Assembly (NCBI RefSeq): GCF_043641665.1
Contig: NC_092180.1
Coordinates: 14,873,891 to 14,937,890, forward strand
Source of the DNA: Enoplosus armatus
Lineage: Eukaryota > Chordata > Actinopteri > Centrarchiformes > Enoplosidae
Direction of reading: 5' to 3'
DNA length: 64,000 nucleotides
This document shows positions 50,063 through 62,100 of this stretch, in pieces. The notes beneath the pieces were generated by a model. That model made no database searches. It saw nothing but the letters and a program-made list of their open reading frames with translations, and was not told the origin of the DNA. How positions within the stretch are numbered: position 1 is the first letter of the stretch; the number at the start of each line of letters is the position of its first letter. The translations under genes and the position numbers were made by a program.

Positions 50063-52650
50063 ATTATGCGGTACTCAATGCAAATCGCACTAGGTGTGTG
50101 GCAGTGTTCCAGTTCCACACTGCCTGCTAATTCAATGAGAATGCACTGTGTATGTTTATTAGTACACTGTTTTGATTAGTTAGTATACAAGGAATTAATG
50201 ACAGGAAATGTTAAGTTAAACTGTGATGTTGGAACTCTACTGCCATTTTCAAATTTAGAGAAAAACAACAAGAACGTCAAATGTTTTCCAAAGATTTAAT
50301 AACTTAGTTGATTTACTTATTTTTGGTGTTTTGTTTTGTGTTCTGACACGTTCCTAAAGCTGTCTCACCACCATCCACACACCACACTAAAAAAATTCAG
50401 GTAGATTTAGAATGATCTCTTTTAGTGTATTTTATCACTTGTCCTATGTTAACATACTATATTTATAACTCAAAACTCAATATTAATTTATACATATTGT
50501 GGAAAACTATTGTGGAGTTATGTAGGCCTTGCTTGTTCTTCCCTTGAGCTAGACTTGTAAGAAGAATGTATCTCAGGTACAGTACAAGTAATGGTAACCA
50601 GGGAGACTCAATTGGTGTTTAAGTGAAGGAAGGAAGGCAAACATCACAGTACAAGCTTGTGTGCATCGAAGTTGTTCAATGTACACAACGCACAGATTAT
50701 GTGTTCACTGCAGCAACAGCAAACATTAATTTTTCTCATTATCATTGACTGGTGAGCTACATTCAGTTGCAGAACAACTCTTTTTCAGCTCAAGGATAAA
50801 TAGAGTTGCATGGAAAAATAAGGAATGACACCTGATCCAGATTCATGAAACCCAAATGTCAATATTAACAAATGTATCCACAATATGTGATCATCAAGGG
50901 ACCCCTACTTAGGTCAAATGTAATTAAGCAAACACAAAATATTACATTTACTGAGAGAAACTTTTATACTATGCGAATTGATTTTGTAGCTTTGTTGGCT
51001 GCTGTGAAAGGAGGGGCAATAAAAATTGTTCATCCCTTTTCCTGTATATGTCACTATAATCTAGCACTGATGAAAAACAGTAGAAAGTACAAATATTGCT
51101 TACAAATTGTGCACTACCTGCAATACCTAGTCTGTGTCCTAAATCAGTTTGTGCCGTAAACGAACCAAGCTGAAGTCTTGCAAAATTCAAGCCAATTGCT
51201 CACATTGTAAAACAGTGTAGAAGCTAAATATGGCTGCCAGTCTTCTCAGCATGCTCTCATTAGTTTAGGTTTTATTTCGGGTAGTATATTGATATTTTGA
51301 TTTGAGTGTGATATCTATTTATGGATGCAAAAATCTTCAACGAGAGAGGTGCACCCACTTTACAATGTTTATATAATTTTTGTGTATTATATACAACCAG
51401 CATATGTGGTCAATACAGGATGGAATTTTTGTCCCATTAGGACAAATAACCAAAAGGCTGCATAGTTTGTGATTAAAACTAATATTGCTAATACTAAACA
51501 TTCAATGGTTTTTACAAATATGGCTGCCTTACTATTGTCTATATCAGTTTAATTTCAAGGAGATAAACAGCCAAGTCTTAAAGCTTAAGTGTCATCACCC
51601 TACACAAAGATTTAATTCATGTGCTATCAAAGCAGCACTGTGACACCGTATCATTTTCTTGTTTCCTTTCATCCTTTTTTGTTTGATTCCTACCCTCAAA
51701 AACAAACCCTTGGATGAGTGCCAAACCATAAATTAGGATCTTCATTAGACACATCAAATCTAAATTACTTTTCAATTAACAGGCCAGTCAACCTGAACTA
51801 ATCAACCAATTAGGCTGTGTGTGTTCACAGAAAAGCTAACAAAAGCGCACGAGTCCCCTGGGAAAGCAGTAAAACACTGCAGAAGAGTGACAGTGCAAAT
51901 GAGAAGCTACTGGTTTAGGAGGAGAAATGGAGGATCAGAAAGTGGCAGGGGATACGCGCGACACTGAGATCACATCACTATTCACCCCTGTCATCTTTTG
52001 GGAAATGAAACTTCAAGTTATAAAAAATAATTAAAAGTGAAAGACAGTGTGAAAGAACAGATTCTCAAAGACAAAAATCTGAAACAAAAGGACTTGTAAA
52101 AGCTTTGATCAATATGCTTTGTTTAATGGGTACTGTTAACACTGTTTTCAGGTTGATTTCTGTGACCAATATTTGTATGCTAATGAGTTTTGATTAAAAG
52201 CCATATTATTCTTCTGATGACAACTTATATTGTGTTCAAGCATCAGCTGACACTGTTGCAAACTAAATAAACACTGGACACAAAAACTGAAACTGATCCT
52301 ACACCTAAACAGTTTGTTTACCTTAATTTAATTAGGGAAATGGTATCAAAGCAGGTAATGTATTTCTTTTTCATGATATGGAACATTTTTTTCTTCTGCT
52401 GATCAGACAGAATATGATTGTGTGCTGTGTCTCTTTGTGGAGGACACAATTTCACCGGAATGAAGGCTAACTGGAAACACTGTGACATAATGTTTGAAAA
52501 GTAATATTCAGAAAGTACAATGCATATGTTGAATTCCTTCTGTCACTCATCTGCAGTTTATATCTTTGCTGAGTGCTGTGGCAGAGTGAAAGGCTTTGTG
52601 ATCCCCCATTCAGTGTGGTAGGGCTGCTGGGACGTCTGTGTTGAACATAC
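50063..52650. other. noncoding AT-rich sequence
   Basis: No exon, RNA or repeat of note. A T-rich acceptor-like site at 52151 (CTGTTTTCAG) lacks a donor. Confidence 0.5.
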
Positions 52651-52724
52651 CTTTGGCCACAGGAGATCCGATAGGCAGCACAGGCTGTCTTCTGTGTCTT
52701 CTTCACACACGACAGACGGCAAAC
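52651..52724 (-). ncRNA. candidate 74-bp minus-strand exon
   Basis: On the minus strand, TTTCCCTCTTAG ends at 52725 and the donor CCAAAG|GTATGTTC lies at 52651/52650. Two of the three frames are open across all 74 bases: one reads LPSVVCEEDTEDSLCC..., the other CRLSCVKKTQKTAC.... Coding therefore cannot be excluded, but neither matches a protein I recognise and no flanking coding exon was found. It may be the upstream partner of the 362-bp exon at 30.1 kb; the intervening intron would be about 22 kb and would contain the plus-strand transcript. Confidence 0.4.
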
Positions 52725-53558
52725 CTAAGAGGGAAACACGCATGACATACACACACTTACTTACATACACACAGAGTAAATCCGTACAGATACTGGCTTT
52801 TTTTAAGCGGATACTTTTAAAAATTCAATAACAATATATCGATCGACAAACAATCTTTATACGGATCCCTTAGATGTGTGTTATTGTGACCAAGATACAT
52901 ACTGAGCGAGACATTTCTAACCCTTCCAGCCATCACATCTAAAGGTCTGGGATCTGATTGCTCTCCAGTACAGGCCAAAGGGGGTTGTACAGAGAAGAAC
53001 ACCATTATTGTACTAGTAAATGTCAGAACAACCCCATCTAATTGTGCCATTACTAATTCATGTTTATTAATGCAGTGATGTGTGATGGCTCTACAGACAG
53101 ACTGAGCTTGTCTGTGTCTGTCATGTATGGCTTATTCTTTGCTGCTGAGGGCTGCAGGGAGTGTGTTAGGGACTGGGTGGTGGGTGTGGGGCATATGGTG
53201 CATGTAGCGACAGTGCCAAGTGGTGTGTGACTTTAACATGAAGGCAGAGGGGGTGAGGGAGTTGACTGATGGTGCTGGTGTCTTCTGCTGGCCCGGTGCC
53301 AGGGCCTGTGGTCCCCAGTGCCCCAGCCCCTCACTACCCCAGAGCCTCTGGGCAAGTACCACAGTTATTGTTTTCACTGCCAAGCAATTAGCAGCACTTA
53401 AGATTTATTTAGTCATGCTCTAATGTGTGGTAATTAGCTTGGGGCCCAAACAAGCCCCTCCATCCCATCACCTTGTCGCTCACATCAGAGCAGTGCATCA
53501 GCGGGAGACAGTGAGGGAATGTGAGAGAGGAAGCAGGAGGTACAGAGGGTGGGATCGT

Positions 53559-53572
53559 GGGGGGGGGGGGGG
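53559..53572. repeat. G14 homopolymer
   Basis: Run of 14 G in a purine-rich flank. Confidence 0.92.
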
Positions 53573-54528
53573 CAGAGCTAGAAGGATTACAAGAGCACCA
53601 GCCCAGCTCTGTGGATCAGCACTTTTTAAGAGATCTTCAGGGGCCTGTTGGCTGAACGCATAGCAGGAGGAAAGGGCAAATACAGCCCAGTTACACTTTT
53701 ATAGAATGCTTTGTGGAAAAACACCCCTGACACACACCTCGGCCTGGCAGCCCGGTTTGTCATATGGCCCAGGGGGCTCTGCTGGCTTATCACATGACCG
53801 TTGTAATGACCTTAAAGGGCAGCCTCCTCAACAAGCTCAGGCCACTCCCAATGGCTGGACTGCTCTTTGGGAAATGCAGTTTGGGTCACTGCATAATGTG
53901 TGATGCATTTGGCCCTCAGGCTGGAATAATAAAAAAATAAAAAAAAACTATGTAGAAACCAGGCCAAAAAGATTATGCAAAAGCTGCCAAGCAGGGTAAA
54001 AGAAGACAAAAAAATGCCAGACAAATGGTAGTTTCTCTGCTGTTGTTGGTCCATAATGCTTTGGGGAATTTACATAATAAAACACATGATATGAATGTGC
54101 AAGTTATGTAATAAATGTGTTGTAGATGTCAGGGGCACCTCTATTCAGTTCAAATGTTGTTTATTATTTATTTGATTTATTATTTGTTGGTGTGTAATGG
54201 TTTCAGCAATATGTAGTTCTTTGGTTATAACCATGACAACGTGTGGCTGGTATTGTTGTTGTGAGTCTGTGTGTGTGTGTCATCATGGCAAAAATGTGGT
54301 TCTGGAGACACCAACTGTCGAGGTAACTACCACAGAAGTGGTTTTGAGTACTTTGCCAGGTGTTTATATGTTGCCCCCCCCACTTTTCGGCCCGGGGCCA
54401 CATTTGTTTTAAGTCGCGGATCAGTCTTAATGGTCGTTCTTAATGGATGTTTGCCCAAAATGCTATGTTAGTATGTGAGTACTCAGGTAATAATGTAGTA
54501 ATGACTACTGAGTCCTCATGGGTCGGAA

Positions 54529-54544
54529 CGTCAACATGTTGACG
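54529..54544. other. 16-bp perfect palindrome
   Basis: CGTCAACATGTTGACG is its own reverse complement. It contains two inverted GTCAA/TTGAC half-sites around CATG and lies in a locally CpG-containing stretch. A dimeric protein binding site is possible; it is not part of a simple repeat. Confidence 0.7.
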
Positions 54545-55988
54545 GGCGTGTTGTATACATGTTATATGCGTCATCTAGGCTCTATGGTCGGTGTGTCAGC
54601 TATAGTTTGGTCCTCAATACATTCAAAAACGAGCGAGTGGTGATTTTCTAACCATTGTGGTCAAAGCATGAATTAAATATTATATTCAATGAACAACACC
54701 AGACCACCACACGAAAAAAATTGAAGTCAGCATAGGTTCACCCACTTTAGCCACATCCCCCCACATCTCCACTGAAGCATGTACAGAATAAAGCATGACT
54801 GCACTTTTTGAATAATGATATATGGAGACTTGAGAATTGAGGAGAATCAAAGCATGGTGTGTTTTAACTTATAGCATCTACTTTTTCCTTTTTAAAACAC
54901 GAGGTTTCAGAGTGCACAGCAGTGGCTCACAATACATGTGAGCAGATGAAGGTCAAAGGCAGGTTCAACTGCATATGCACATCTTATAAATATGCATAAA
55001 CAAAAACCTATCAATCTTTGCTGGTTAGAGGGGGTTGGAGAAAATTTGAATCACTACATATTAAAAACAGCATGTGGAAAACTACATAGCACATGCTTTT
55101 GATCACAAAAAAACAGCAAAAAAGACATCAGACTAGCCATTTTTGTGTTTAGTGTTTGACTGGTAGATGCACTCTAATCATTGCAGAACTGGGCCTCCTC
55201 ACGGAGCTATCACCTAAAATTGCTATGCAGTCTGGAAGGGTGGTGCTATAAATGAAATATCACTTTCCATTTTATCTCCAGGGGCAGCGTGATGCTCCGA
55301 ACCAATCAGAACCTCACAAGCTAACCCTTGACCTTTTTCATCTCAATATGACTACCATTATCTTGCAGAAAATTAGAAGCGGCTCGCTATTGTTCAGTTG
55401 CGACAGGGGGTGGAGGTTATTTAAAGATAAATGCTCTAGTGTTCATGATCCATGCGGCAATCACGCACCACCAACACAGAGCAGAGGAGAAACATGTCTG
55501 CTAAAGCCGTGTGGCTGCATGAGTGCACATGCGCACATGCTATGGCTATGGATAAATGGATTCATGTTTGTTGTTCATGATTGTTCGGTGCTGATGTAGC
55601 TCTGCGTATGCCTAGTAAACCTGTCTGTTGGTGTTGGGCAAGCAGGTCTCAGTGAATGCTTTTGTATTATTATGCGAGTACTAAAATGAACAGCTTTAAT
55701 GCACAATTTACAGCACAATTTTTGAAAGGAAAGCCAGATGATTATACAGCCTTGATTTCAGTGGTCTCCATAGGCAACTGGATCACCACGGGCTGTCTTA
55801 TAAACATGAGTCGTGAGAGGGATAATATCCTCCTGGTAACAAAGCCATTAGGTGACGAATGTGAACAGAGCTGATGTAGGACAGAAATGACATGACAACA
55901 TGATGCTGTGGGTGTGAAAACTAGCTGAGCATCCGTTAGCCTTTTTCCACAGTCTCCCACCGAGGTAGACACACAGTACACGTATGAG

Positions 55989-55989
<1 letters not shown>

Positions 55990-56042
<53 letters not shown>
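55990..56042. repeat. (CA)26 microsatellite
   Basis: Twenty-six perfect CA units, followed by an AT-rich TATATATGATATATA stretch. Confidence 0.97.
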
Positions 56043-56044
<2 letters not shown>

Positions 56045-59000
56045 TATATGATATATATTTATATTTATATATTTACTTCGAAATTATATTATCTCTTTCA
56101 CGTGCCAGTCCAAGCAATACTTTTGAAGATAAATATCAGATTTAAAAGCTTAACTCCAAGAAGCTTTAACCTGTTATTATAATTACTAACCCAGATGTTA
56201 GCTTGAACATTTCAAAACAACGTCTATATATTTAATAGGTAGCTCTACTACAGATATTAATAACTGTATCTGAATCTCAAATTAACATGCTTATACCGAA
56301 CCACTAAAGTTGCTGATATAAAATAAATCAAAGAATATAACTCTCAATGTTTGCTAACCCCATTATATACAGTTAGAAAAGTGCAGTTTTGCGGGAAGAA
56401 GCACTAGCTACTCATTCCAACATAGTCAAAAACAGGCTTTCAGCATCTCCACATAACACTTTAGTGGTGTGCCATTTCTGCAGGAACAGAAGAGATGGTA
56501 GTACCCATTTGTTTATATTTCTTAGGAGAATCTGGTTAGTCAAGGGCAGGCCTACACGCAGCTACGCCCTTGAAAAACTGTGTTATAGTACTTGTCCACA
56601 AATGTTCCTTTCAGATTGCAAATGTTCAAAAGACATTCTATAAATATCCATAGGACTACCAGAGAAGGCCTGCCTTGTAGGCTTGTTGCAGTGGGAGAAT
56701 TCCCAAACAACTGCTGTGCAATCAAAACCAACCATGTTTGTAACACTTAATTTGAAATTTCTGTGAAAATGTACCTATAATAAATACAGTCAAGTTCAAA
56801 CTACTGCATACTGTTTTTTATTAAGCCTAGCCCCCATTAATTTACTTACTGGTTAAATATGATATCTAACTCAATGATAAGCGTCTTGGATTAGAAACAA
56901 GACTTGGGAAAGAAAGGTATTTAAAATGACAATTTACTCTAATTGTCTATGGCTCAGTTTGTTTCAGGTTTGACTGAAATCATGAGAAGGAGCCTTTCAA
57001 TATTTATTCTCAAAATCAGAGCAATATTATCAGTAAACAAATCTAATGATACCATTTTCAAAGGTTCTCTCATGTTTTTGTAGTTTTAGCTTCCTTAACA
57101 ATGGCAAATTGCATAATAACTTATATGTTAAGTGTGCACTGTTAGGGGCAAGAATGAAACTGACCATGAATTTGCAGTAGTTCTGCTGTAGGACTTGCAA
57201 ATGCTTTCCTGAATGTCATAAAACAGCAGGAAATCGGCAGTTCTATCCAACATATGTCAATAGCAGGATATGCTTCCTAAATAAATGAATATATTAATAT
57301 TTTTGTTCTTTTTTTCACCTCCAACATTAGTTATTATCTATTATGATGCATGCATAATGTTAGAGAGGGTCACAGGATAGTTGTGCTTTAAATGTTATAT
57401 TTCCATGATTGGTTCATTCTCTCCATTTCCTGTCCATTGTGTGCGAGCAAACTCCATTGTCTGTTGCCAGATTCTGCTCGGCCCTCAGAGGGGCCATCCC
57501 CAGGGAGCACTGCATCTTTTATTAATCAGGGGCGCTGCGCCACAGCCCCGCTTATCTAATTTAGCAGCCCGCCTCAAATACAACTATGTTGGGCTTGGTG
57601 TGGAAAGAAGGGACAGGGGTGTGGGGGTGCAGTTGGGTGTAGATAGGATGGGGGTTGGGGTGCTTCCTTCGGTTTTTCCATATTGTGGGTGATGCAGGGG
57701 GGCTGTGCAGGAGCAGGGGGAGACAGAGGGGAGGTAGCGACTTATCAGACACCTCGTCACCAAGTTTTAGGACTGAATCACAATACAGCAAATTACCTTC
57801 TGCTGACAAGAAAAAATGAGCATGGCCCCCATATGAAAAAAATAGGATTGTCAGGGAGAGGTGACACATTGATTGCTTAGTATGCGCATCCAGAAGGCTG
57901 GGGTTCAGAGGCGTCCTCCCTATATATATGTAGAAGAGGTGCAGCAGTGCACAGCACAGCCATGAGGGGGAATGAGAAATTGAAATGCCATGTTAGATTG
58001 GAGTCCCCTTCCTCAAGCCAATCTTTCTGGTCTAGCCCATATTAGACTGCCATATTATAGTACAGCCATGTGTGTTATGTTGAACATCCATGAATCTATA
58101 TGTACCAACCAACCACTAAAGAGAAGACAATTTGGCGTTCGCTAATATTACAATGCGCTGGAATATACTCAAGTATACAGTACATGCATTGTACTCTTTT
58201 AAACACAGAACATAAGGACCTGATAACTCAAACAAACAAACAAACATGAGCGTAACCTGTCTCTAGGTGTTTTATACTTCTTTTCTGGTTGTCCCTCCTC
58301 CCCCTTCTCTCTCATCTGTGTCATAGCTCAGATGAATCAGTGTCACCGGTGTTGAGAGCACTTACTGTCAACCCTGGCGCCCCAGGCTACGGCACTGATG
58401 GACACAAACTATAAAATATCAGCCCCCTGGGGAGACATCACTCAAGCGCTGCCCCAAAGCCCAGAGGGGGTGTGATCTGGTCAGTGTGTATGTGTTTGCA
58501 TGAGATTGTTGAGAGAGCAATAGGGCAATGTGTTTGTCCATGTATCAGTTGTGATCCTGTAAGTATGGTCTAGTGTGTGTAATCATGTGCACAGTTTCCA
58601 CGCCATTTGCATGAGAAGAGGTAAAAGGGAAGCTCATGGTACAGAGGAATATATTTTTCATGTCTGTGCATAAGTACCTCCTTGTTTAATATATTTCTTG
58701 TTTAATGAAAGACTGCTTTAGAGAAGGAATAGAAAATATAATAAATGTGATACTGGGATTTCTTAACCATTTCTGTACCACAGTCACAACAATGACCCTC
58801 TCCTGGTTCTACTGAGCCCCTCAACCAAATTCCATAACTGTGCATAAGCTCAGTCCCCCCTGACAAAAACTACAAGCAGGCAACTGTATGGGAAAACCGC
58901 AAATGAATCAATCAATAAAATCAATGGCTCTGTCTGAGGACATGTCCCGCATCAGCTGATAAGTGGTATAACCTCCCCCCTCCTGTTCTAGTCAGGCACA

Positions 59001-61646
59001 GGGAGGGTATGAAGAGTCTGCACGGTTAGAATTGGAAGAGGGACACAAGACAAATCAGACGGAGAGGGAGAGAAGAAGCTTTTCATCTCTCTGATGAACC
59101 CCCCCCCATTGGTCACTGGGCTTCTATTCCCTTCTTTCAATTCTGCAAGGTCAAGGTTTCTGCTTGTTGGTGTGTGTGTGTGTGTATTCCCAAGCATGTG
59201 CACAACTGCACTTATGTAAAATATGAGGAACACACCATGGATATCCACTTTTATATGACATAAGATGAAATATTCTAGGAAAAAACACCAATTTAAATAG
59301 ATAAACTTGTCTCTTAACATGCCGTTACCACCTCTCCAAATATTGACTATTCATTTACGCTGTCTGCAGTCTGTTGCTGCTTGATTCACCTAATAGAAGT
59401 ATATTAACAAGGCTCCTTTGAGATTCAAGGACAAAAGCATTAAGAGGGGAAGGAAGCAAGGTACAGAACAATGTATTGTTGCCCTATGGCAATGGGACAC
59501 ATGACGACGCTCACGTTGCATTGTACTATTATACATCACTCGGTTAGTGGTGGAGCTAAAGGACTTCTTGAGTGGCTTGGAGGAACACATGAATGCAAAT
59601 AGATAAAATCAAAGAGAAAATCACAGATTGCTGTTTGTCTTTCTTTTCTATTTTTTTTTGTTTCCCATCTCAATGCAATAAGAGTCATGAGTCCTAACAT
59701 AAGAATTGCATGATCAAAAACAGTTATTCTTACTGCCTGGCAGGTAAATGACAGAAGACAACAAAGTCTTCTCTGTTTGATCAAACACATTCAAAGGTGG
59801 ATATAGGTATTCAGAAACCAATCAACTGTCCTGGGTTTTGTTTATGGACTTTTACTGGCTTGAGCCTGACCAATACTCACTAGACTGCATTTTAATATAC
59901 CAATATCCATGTTTAATGAGCAGGAAGTGCCCTACTCATGATCTGATTTTGGATAAAACAACACCTCAACGTGTACAAATAAGTCTAAGTAGTAATGCAG
60001 TACTCCACAGCAGTCTTCTGATCTGGCTAAGCTTCTGCAAGGTAAAAATATTAAGGAAAATATTGTGATATTTGACACAAATGCCCGATGTTAGTACAGA
60101 TAGTCTCAATAAATGTTGCTTCCAATTGGAGGGATGGAGACAGTTTCAGAGGGGAAGAGGGGGATTGCAGACCCCCTGGAACAGTCACTTAAGTTAAGCA
60201 CTAGTCTGCCAGGCCTGCCGCCACACAGTAAAACTCATCTATAATTTGTGATGAGTGTAATGCCATCTCCACTTCATGATTATGTGATATTCTTCACCTC
60301 TGCCATAGCCAATGAGGCCAAGAGCTGGCAGTCTTAATGAGGTGCCTCAGAGTTCAGCTTAGGGGAAGGAGAGGTGGGAAGACGGGTGTATGGGTATAAA
60401 ATAAAAGGGGGATGAGAGGGCGAAGGAGTGTAGGCCTCACCCAAGCTGGATAAAGCAATAATCACAATATTAAGAAATACATTAAATCTTGAGCATGTTT
60501 TGTGAACTATTATCTCAATAAACTATGATTTAGTATAGCTTGCTAAGACTTAAAAATCTGTCGAAAAGTTAAGACCACACACACCAGATTGCTCTCATTC
60601 TAATGAGACACGGTCACAAGAAAACAGCGAGAGAAAGTCATTAAGTCCTTGCTCAGTGAATAGACCCCAGAAACACTTGTTAAGGGAAGCATGGCATCCT
60701 GGTTTTGTTGAGGATTATGTCCACCCAGGAGATCTCATGAGAGAGCCCCTTAGACTCATTTTCCGCAAAGTGCATTGCTATGCTCTTATGGCTGGTCGAG
60801 ATGTTATGAATAAGTAAATAACAACATTTTTCCAGTCGTTTAATCTCTGAGCACTGCAATTAGTAAGTCTGTAGTTTGCGCTGCTTTTTTTCTGCCCTTA
60901 TTATTGTTATTGAAATGTCACGCTCTTATTTAGCTCAAGGATGAATAATAAATAAGCTATAATTACTGTCTTGAACGAGCCAACGGCTTGGCTGGGTCAA
61001 TGGTAAAGGGAGACCTGCCCCCCTCCCCATCTACATGTACTCTCTCTCTTCTTCTCTCTTCCTCTTCTTCTCCCTCTCTCTCTTTAATTGGATCTTGTAA
61101 TTAGTTTCTCTGATGGATCTGGGAGGTCTGAGGCATCCTCTACAGCGTTCATTAGTGTTCTTGGAGGAGGGTGAAGCTTTTTAAAAGCTCTGCCTGCTCC
61201 GTCCCTCACATGTCATAACACTAGATGATTCTGCCCAAATACAATAAGAGCACTATTTCTAGCCTGGCTCAGGTTTGCCTATATAGCACCAAAACACAGT
61301 AGCTCAGCGCTGTGGGCCTTGAGGGAAACATTAAGGCAGTTCCTTTATTATACACATTGAAATGTATTCTTTTTCATTCATCTATTTAGGAGAATTTTTC
61401 CATAGCTGTGCTCCAGCTAAGAGAATCCGACACCGTACATAAAAAGCCTATGTGATGATGGTTCGCACAGTGAGAGATTAATAAAATCTTATTCTTTTAA
61501 AGAAAGCAAAAGACTATCAGACACATCTACAGTGCATTACTGCAGGTAGCAGTGTGATCTGAAATCTGAAATAAAATGTCCTTTGGCTTACTATTAGAGA
61601 ACTGACCACCCTCTACAAATTATTTTTTGAGATGCACAACACACAT
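56043..61646. other. noncoding unique sequence
   Basis: No gene was supported. The stretch at 57430-57600 is complex and CpG-containing. A complex patch at 58330-58440 carries an isolated minus-strand donor. The stretch at 60840-61200 contains several TAATTA-type and CCAAC-type motifs and looks enhancer-like. Short GT (59170-59185) and CAAA repeats are present. Confidence 0.5.
57610..57660 (+). other. G-quadruplex-prone tract
   Basis: G-runs of 3, 4, 5 and 3 with loops ACA, TGT and TGCAGTT (57610-57637), then two more G-runs (57649-57660). Confidence 0.6.
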
Positions 61647-61667
61647 ACACACACACACACACACACA
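61647..61667. repeat. (AC)10 microsatellite
   Basis: Ten perfect AC units. Confidence 0.95.
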
Positions 61668-61789
61668 ATGTTCAGACCTATAATATACAACCCCCCGTAG
61701 CACCCCAACACCATTTCCCCCTTTTCCTCTCCACCCTCCGCTGGCCAGGCTACACTAGACATCTCTCCCTAATCAGCAGCCTCGTCTCG

Positions 61790-61845
61790 CTCAGACTGGT
61801 TGCCATAGTAATATGCCGGCTGGTCGACATGGCAACCACTCTGAG
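61790..61845. promoter_or_regulatory. 17-bp inverted repeat with RFX-like X-box halves
   Basis: CTCAGACTGGTTGCCAT (61790-61806) and the reverse complement of 61829-61845 agree at 16 of 17 positions, with a 22-base spacer. Both arms carry GGTTGCCAT, the half-site of the RFX X-box; the left one continues to GTTGCCATAGTAAT, close to the full GTTGCCATGGCAAC consensus. This suggests a paired RFX site (inference). Confidence 0.55.
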
Positions 61846-61855
61846 GTCCACTATT

Positions 61856-62100
61856 AAATGAAGAAGAGTGGAGGGAGGGATAGGGAGAATGGAGTTGGGA
61901 TGAGAGACAGAGAGAGAGAGAGAAAGAAGGGGAGAGACAGCAAGAGACAGAAAGAGATTGTCCAAGATGGGGGAAGGGGTATCGGGGGTGGGATGGTGGG
62001 GGGCACAGAAAAATGAAAGGGGGAGGGGGGGTGGGGGGGCATAGAAAAATGAGTGCAAGGAGAGGGAGAAGAAAAAGGAGGGGCAGCTGAAGGAGATAGA
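61856..62100. repeat. long purine- and G-rich tract
   Basis: About 245 bases dominated by GA, GGGA and G-runs, including (GA)n at 61906-61922 and G-runs at 61966-62038 that fit quadruplex rules. The Pro/Ser/Leu-rich minus-strand frames here are by-products. Confidence 0.85.

Larger units (their letters stand above)
52725..55989. other. noncoding sequence
   Basis: Contains a G14 run (53559-53572) and a CpG-containing patch at 54380-54620 with a perfect palindrome. A complex patch at 55190-55500 carries CCAAT (AACCAATCAG, near 55301) and two A/T-rich motifs. A 115-codon frame at 55252-55599 is discussed under rejected items. No gene is supported. Confidence 0.5.

Noticed and set aside
55252..55599. 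115-codon frame with CDRGWRLFKDKC, reminiscent of a C-type lectin start
   Set aside because: Only one short motif agrees. The rest of the lectin fold signature (downstream WxxA and paired Cys) is missing, and there is no signal peptide or exon structure. Taken as coincidence.
58366..58426. Possible 61-bp minus-strand exon with donor TTGACA|GTAAGT
   Set aside because: The pyrimidine tract before the acceptor is poor and all frames are closed. More likely part of a conserved noncoding element.
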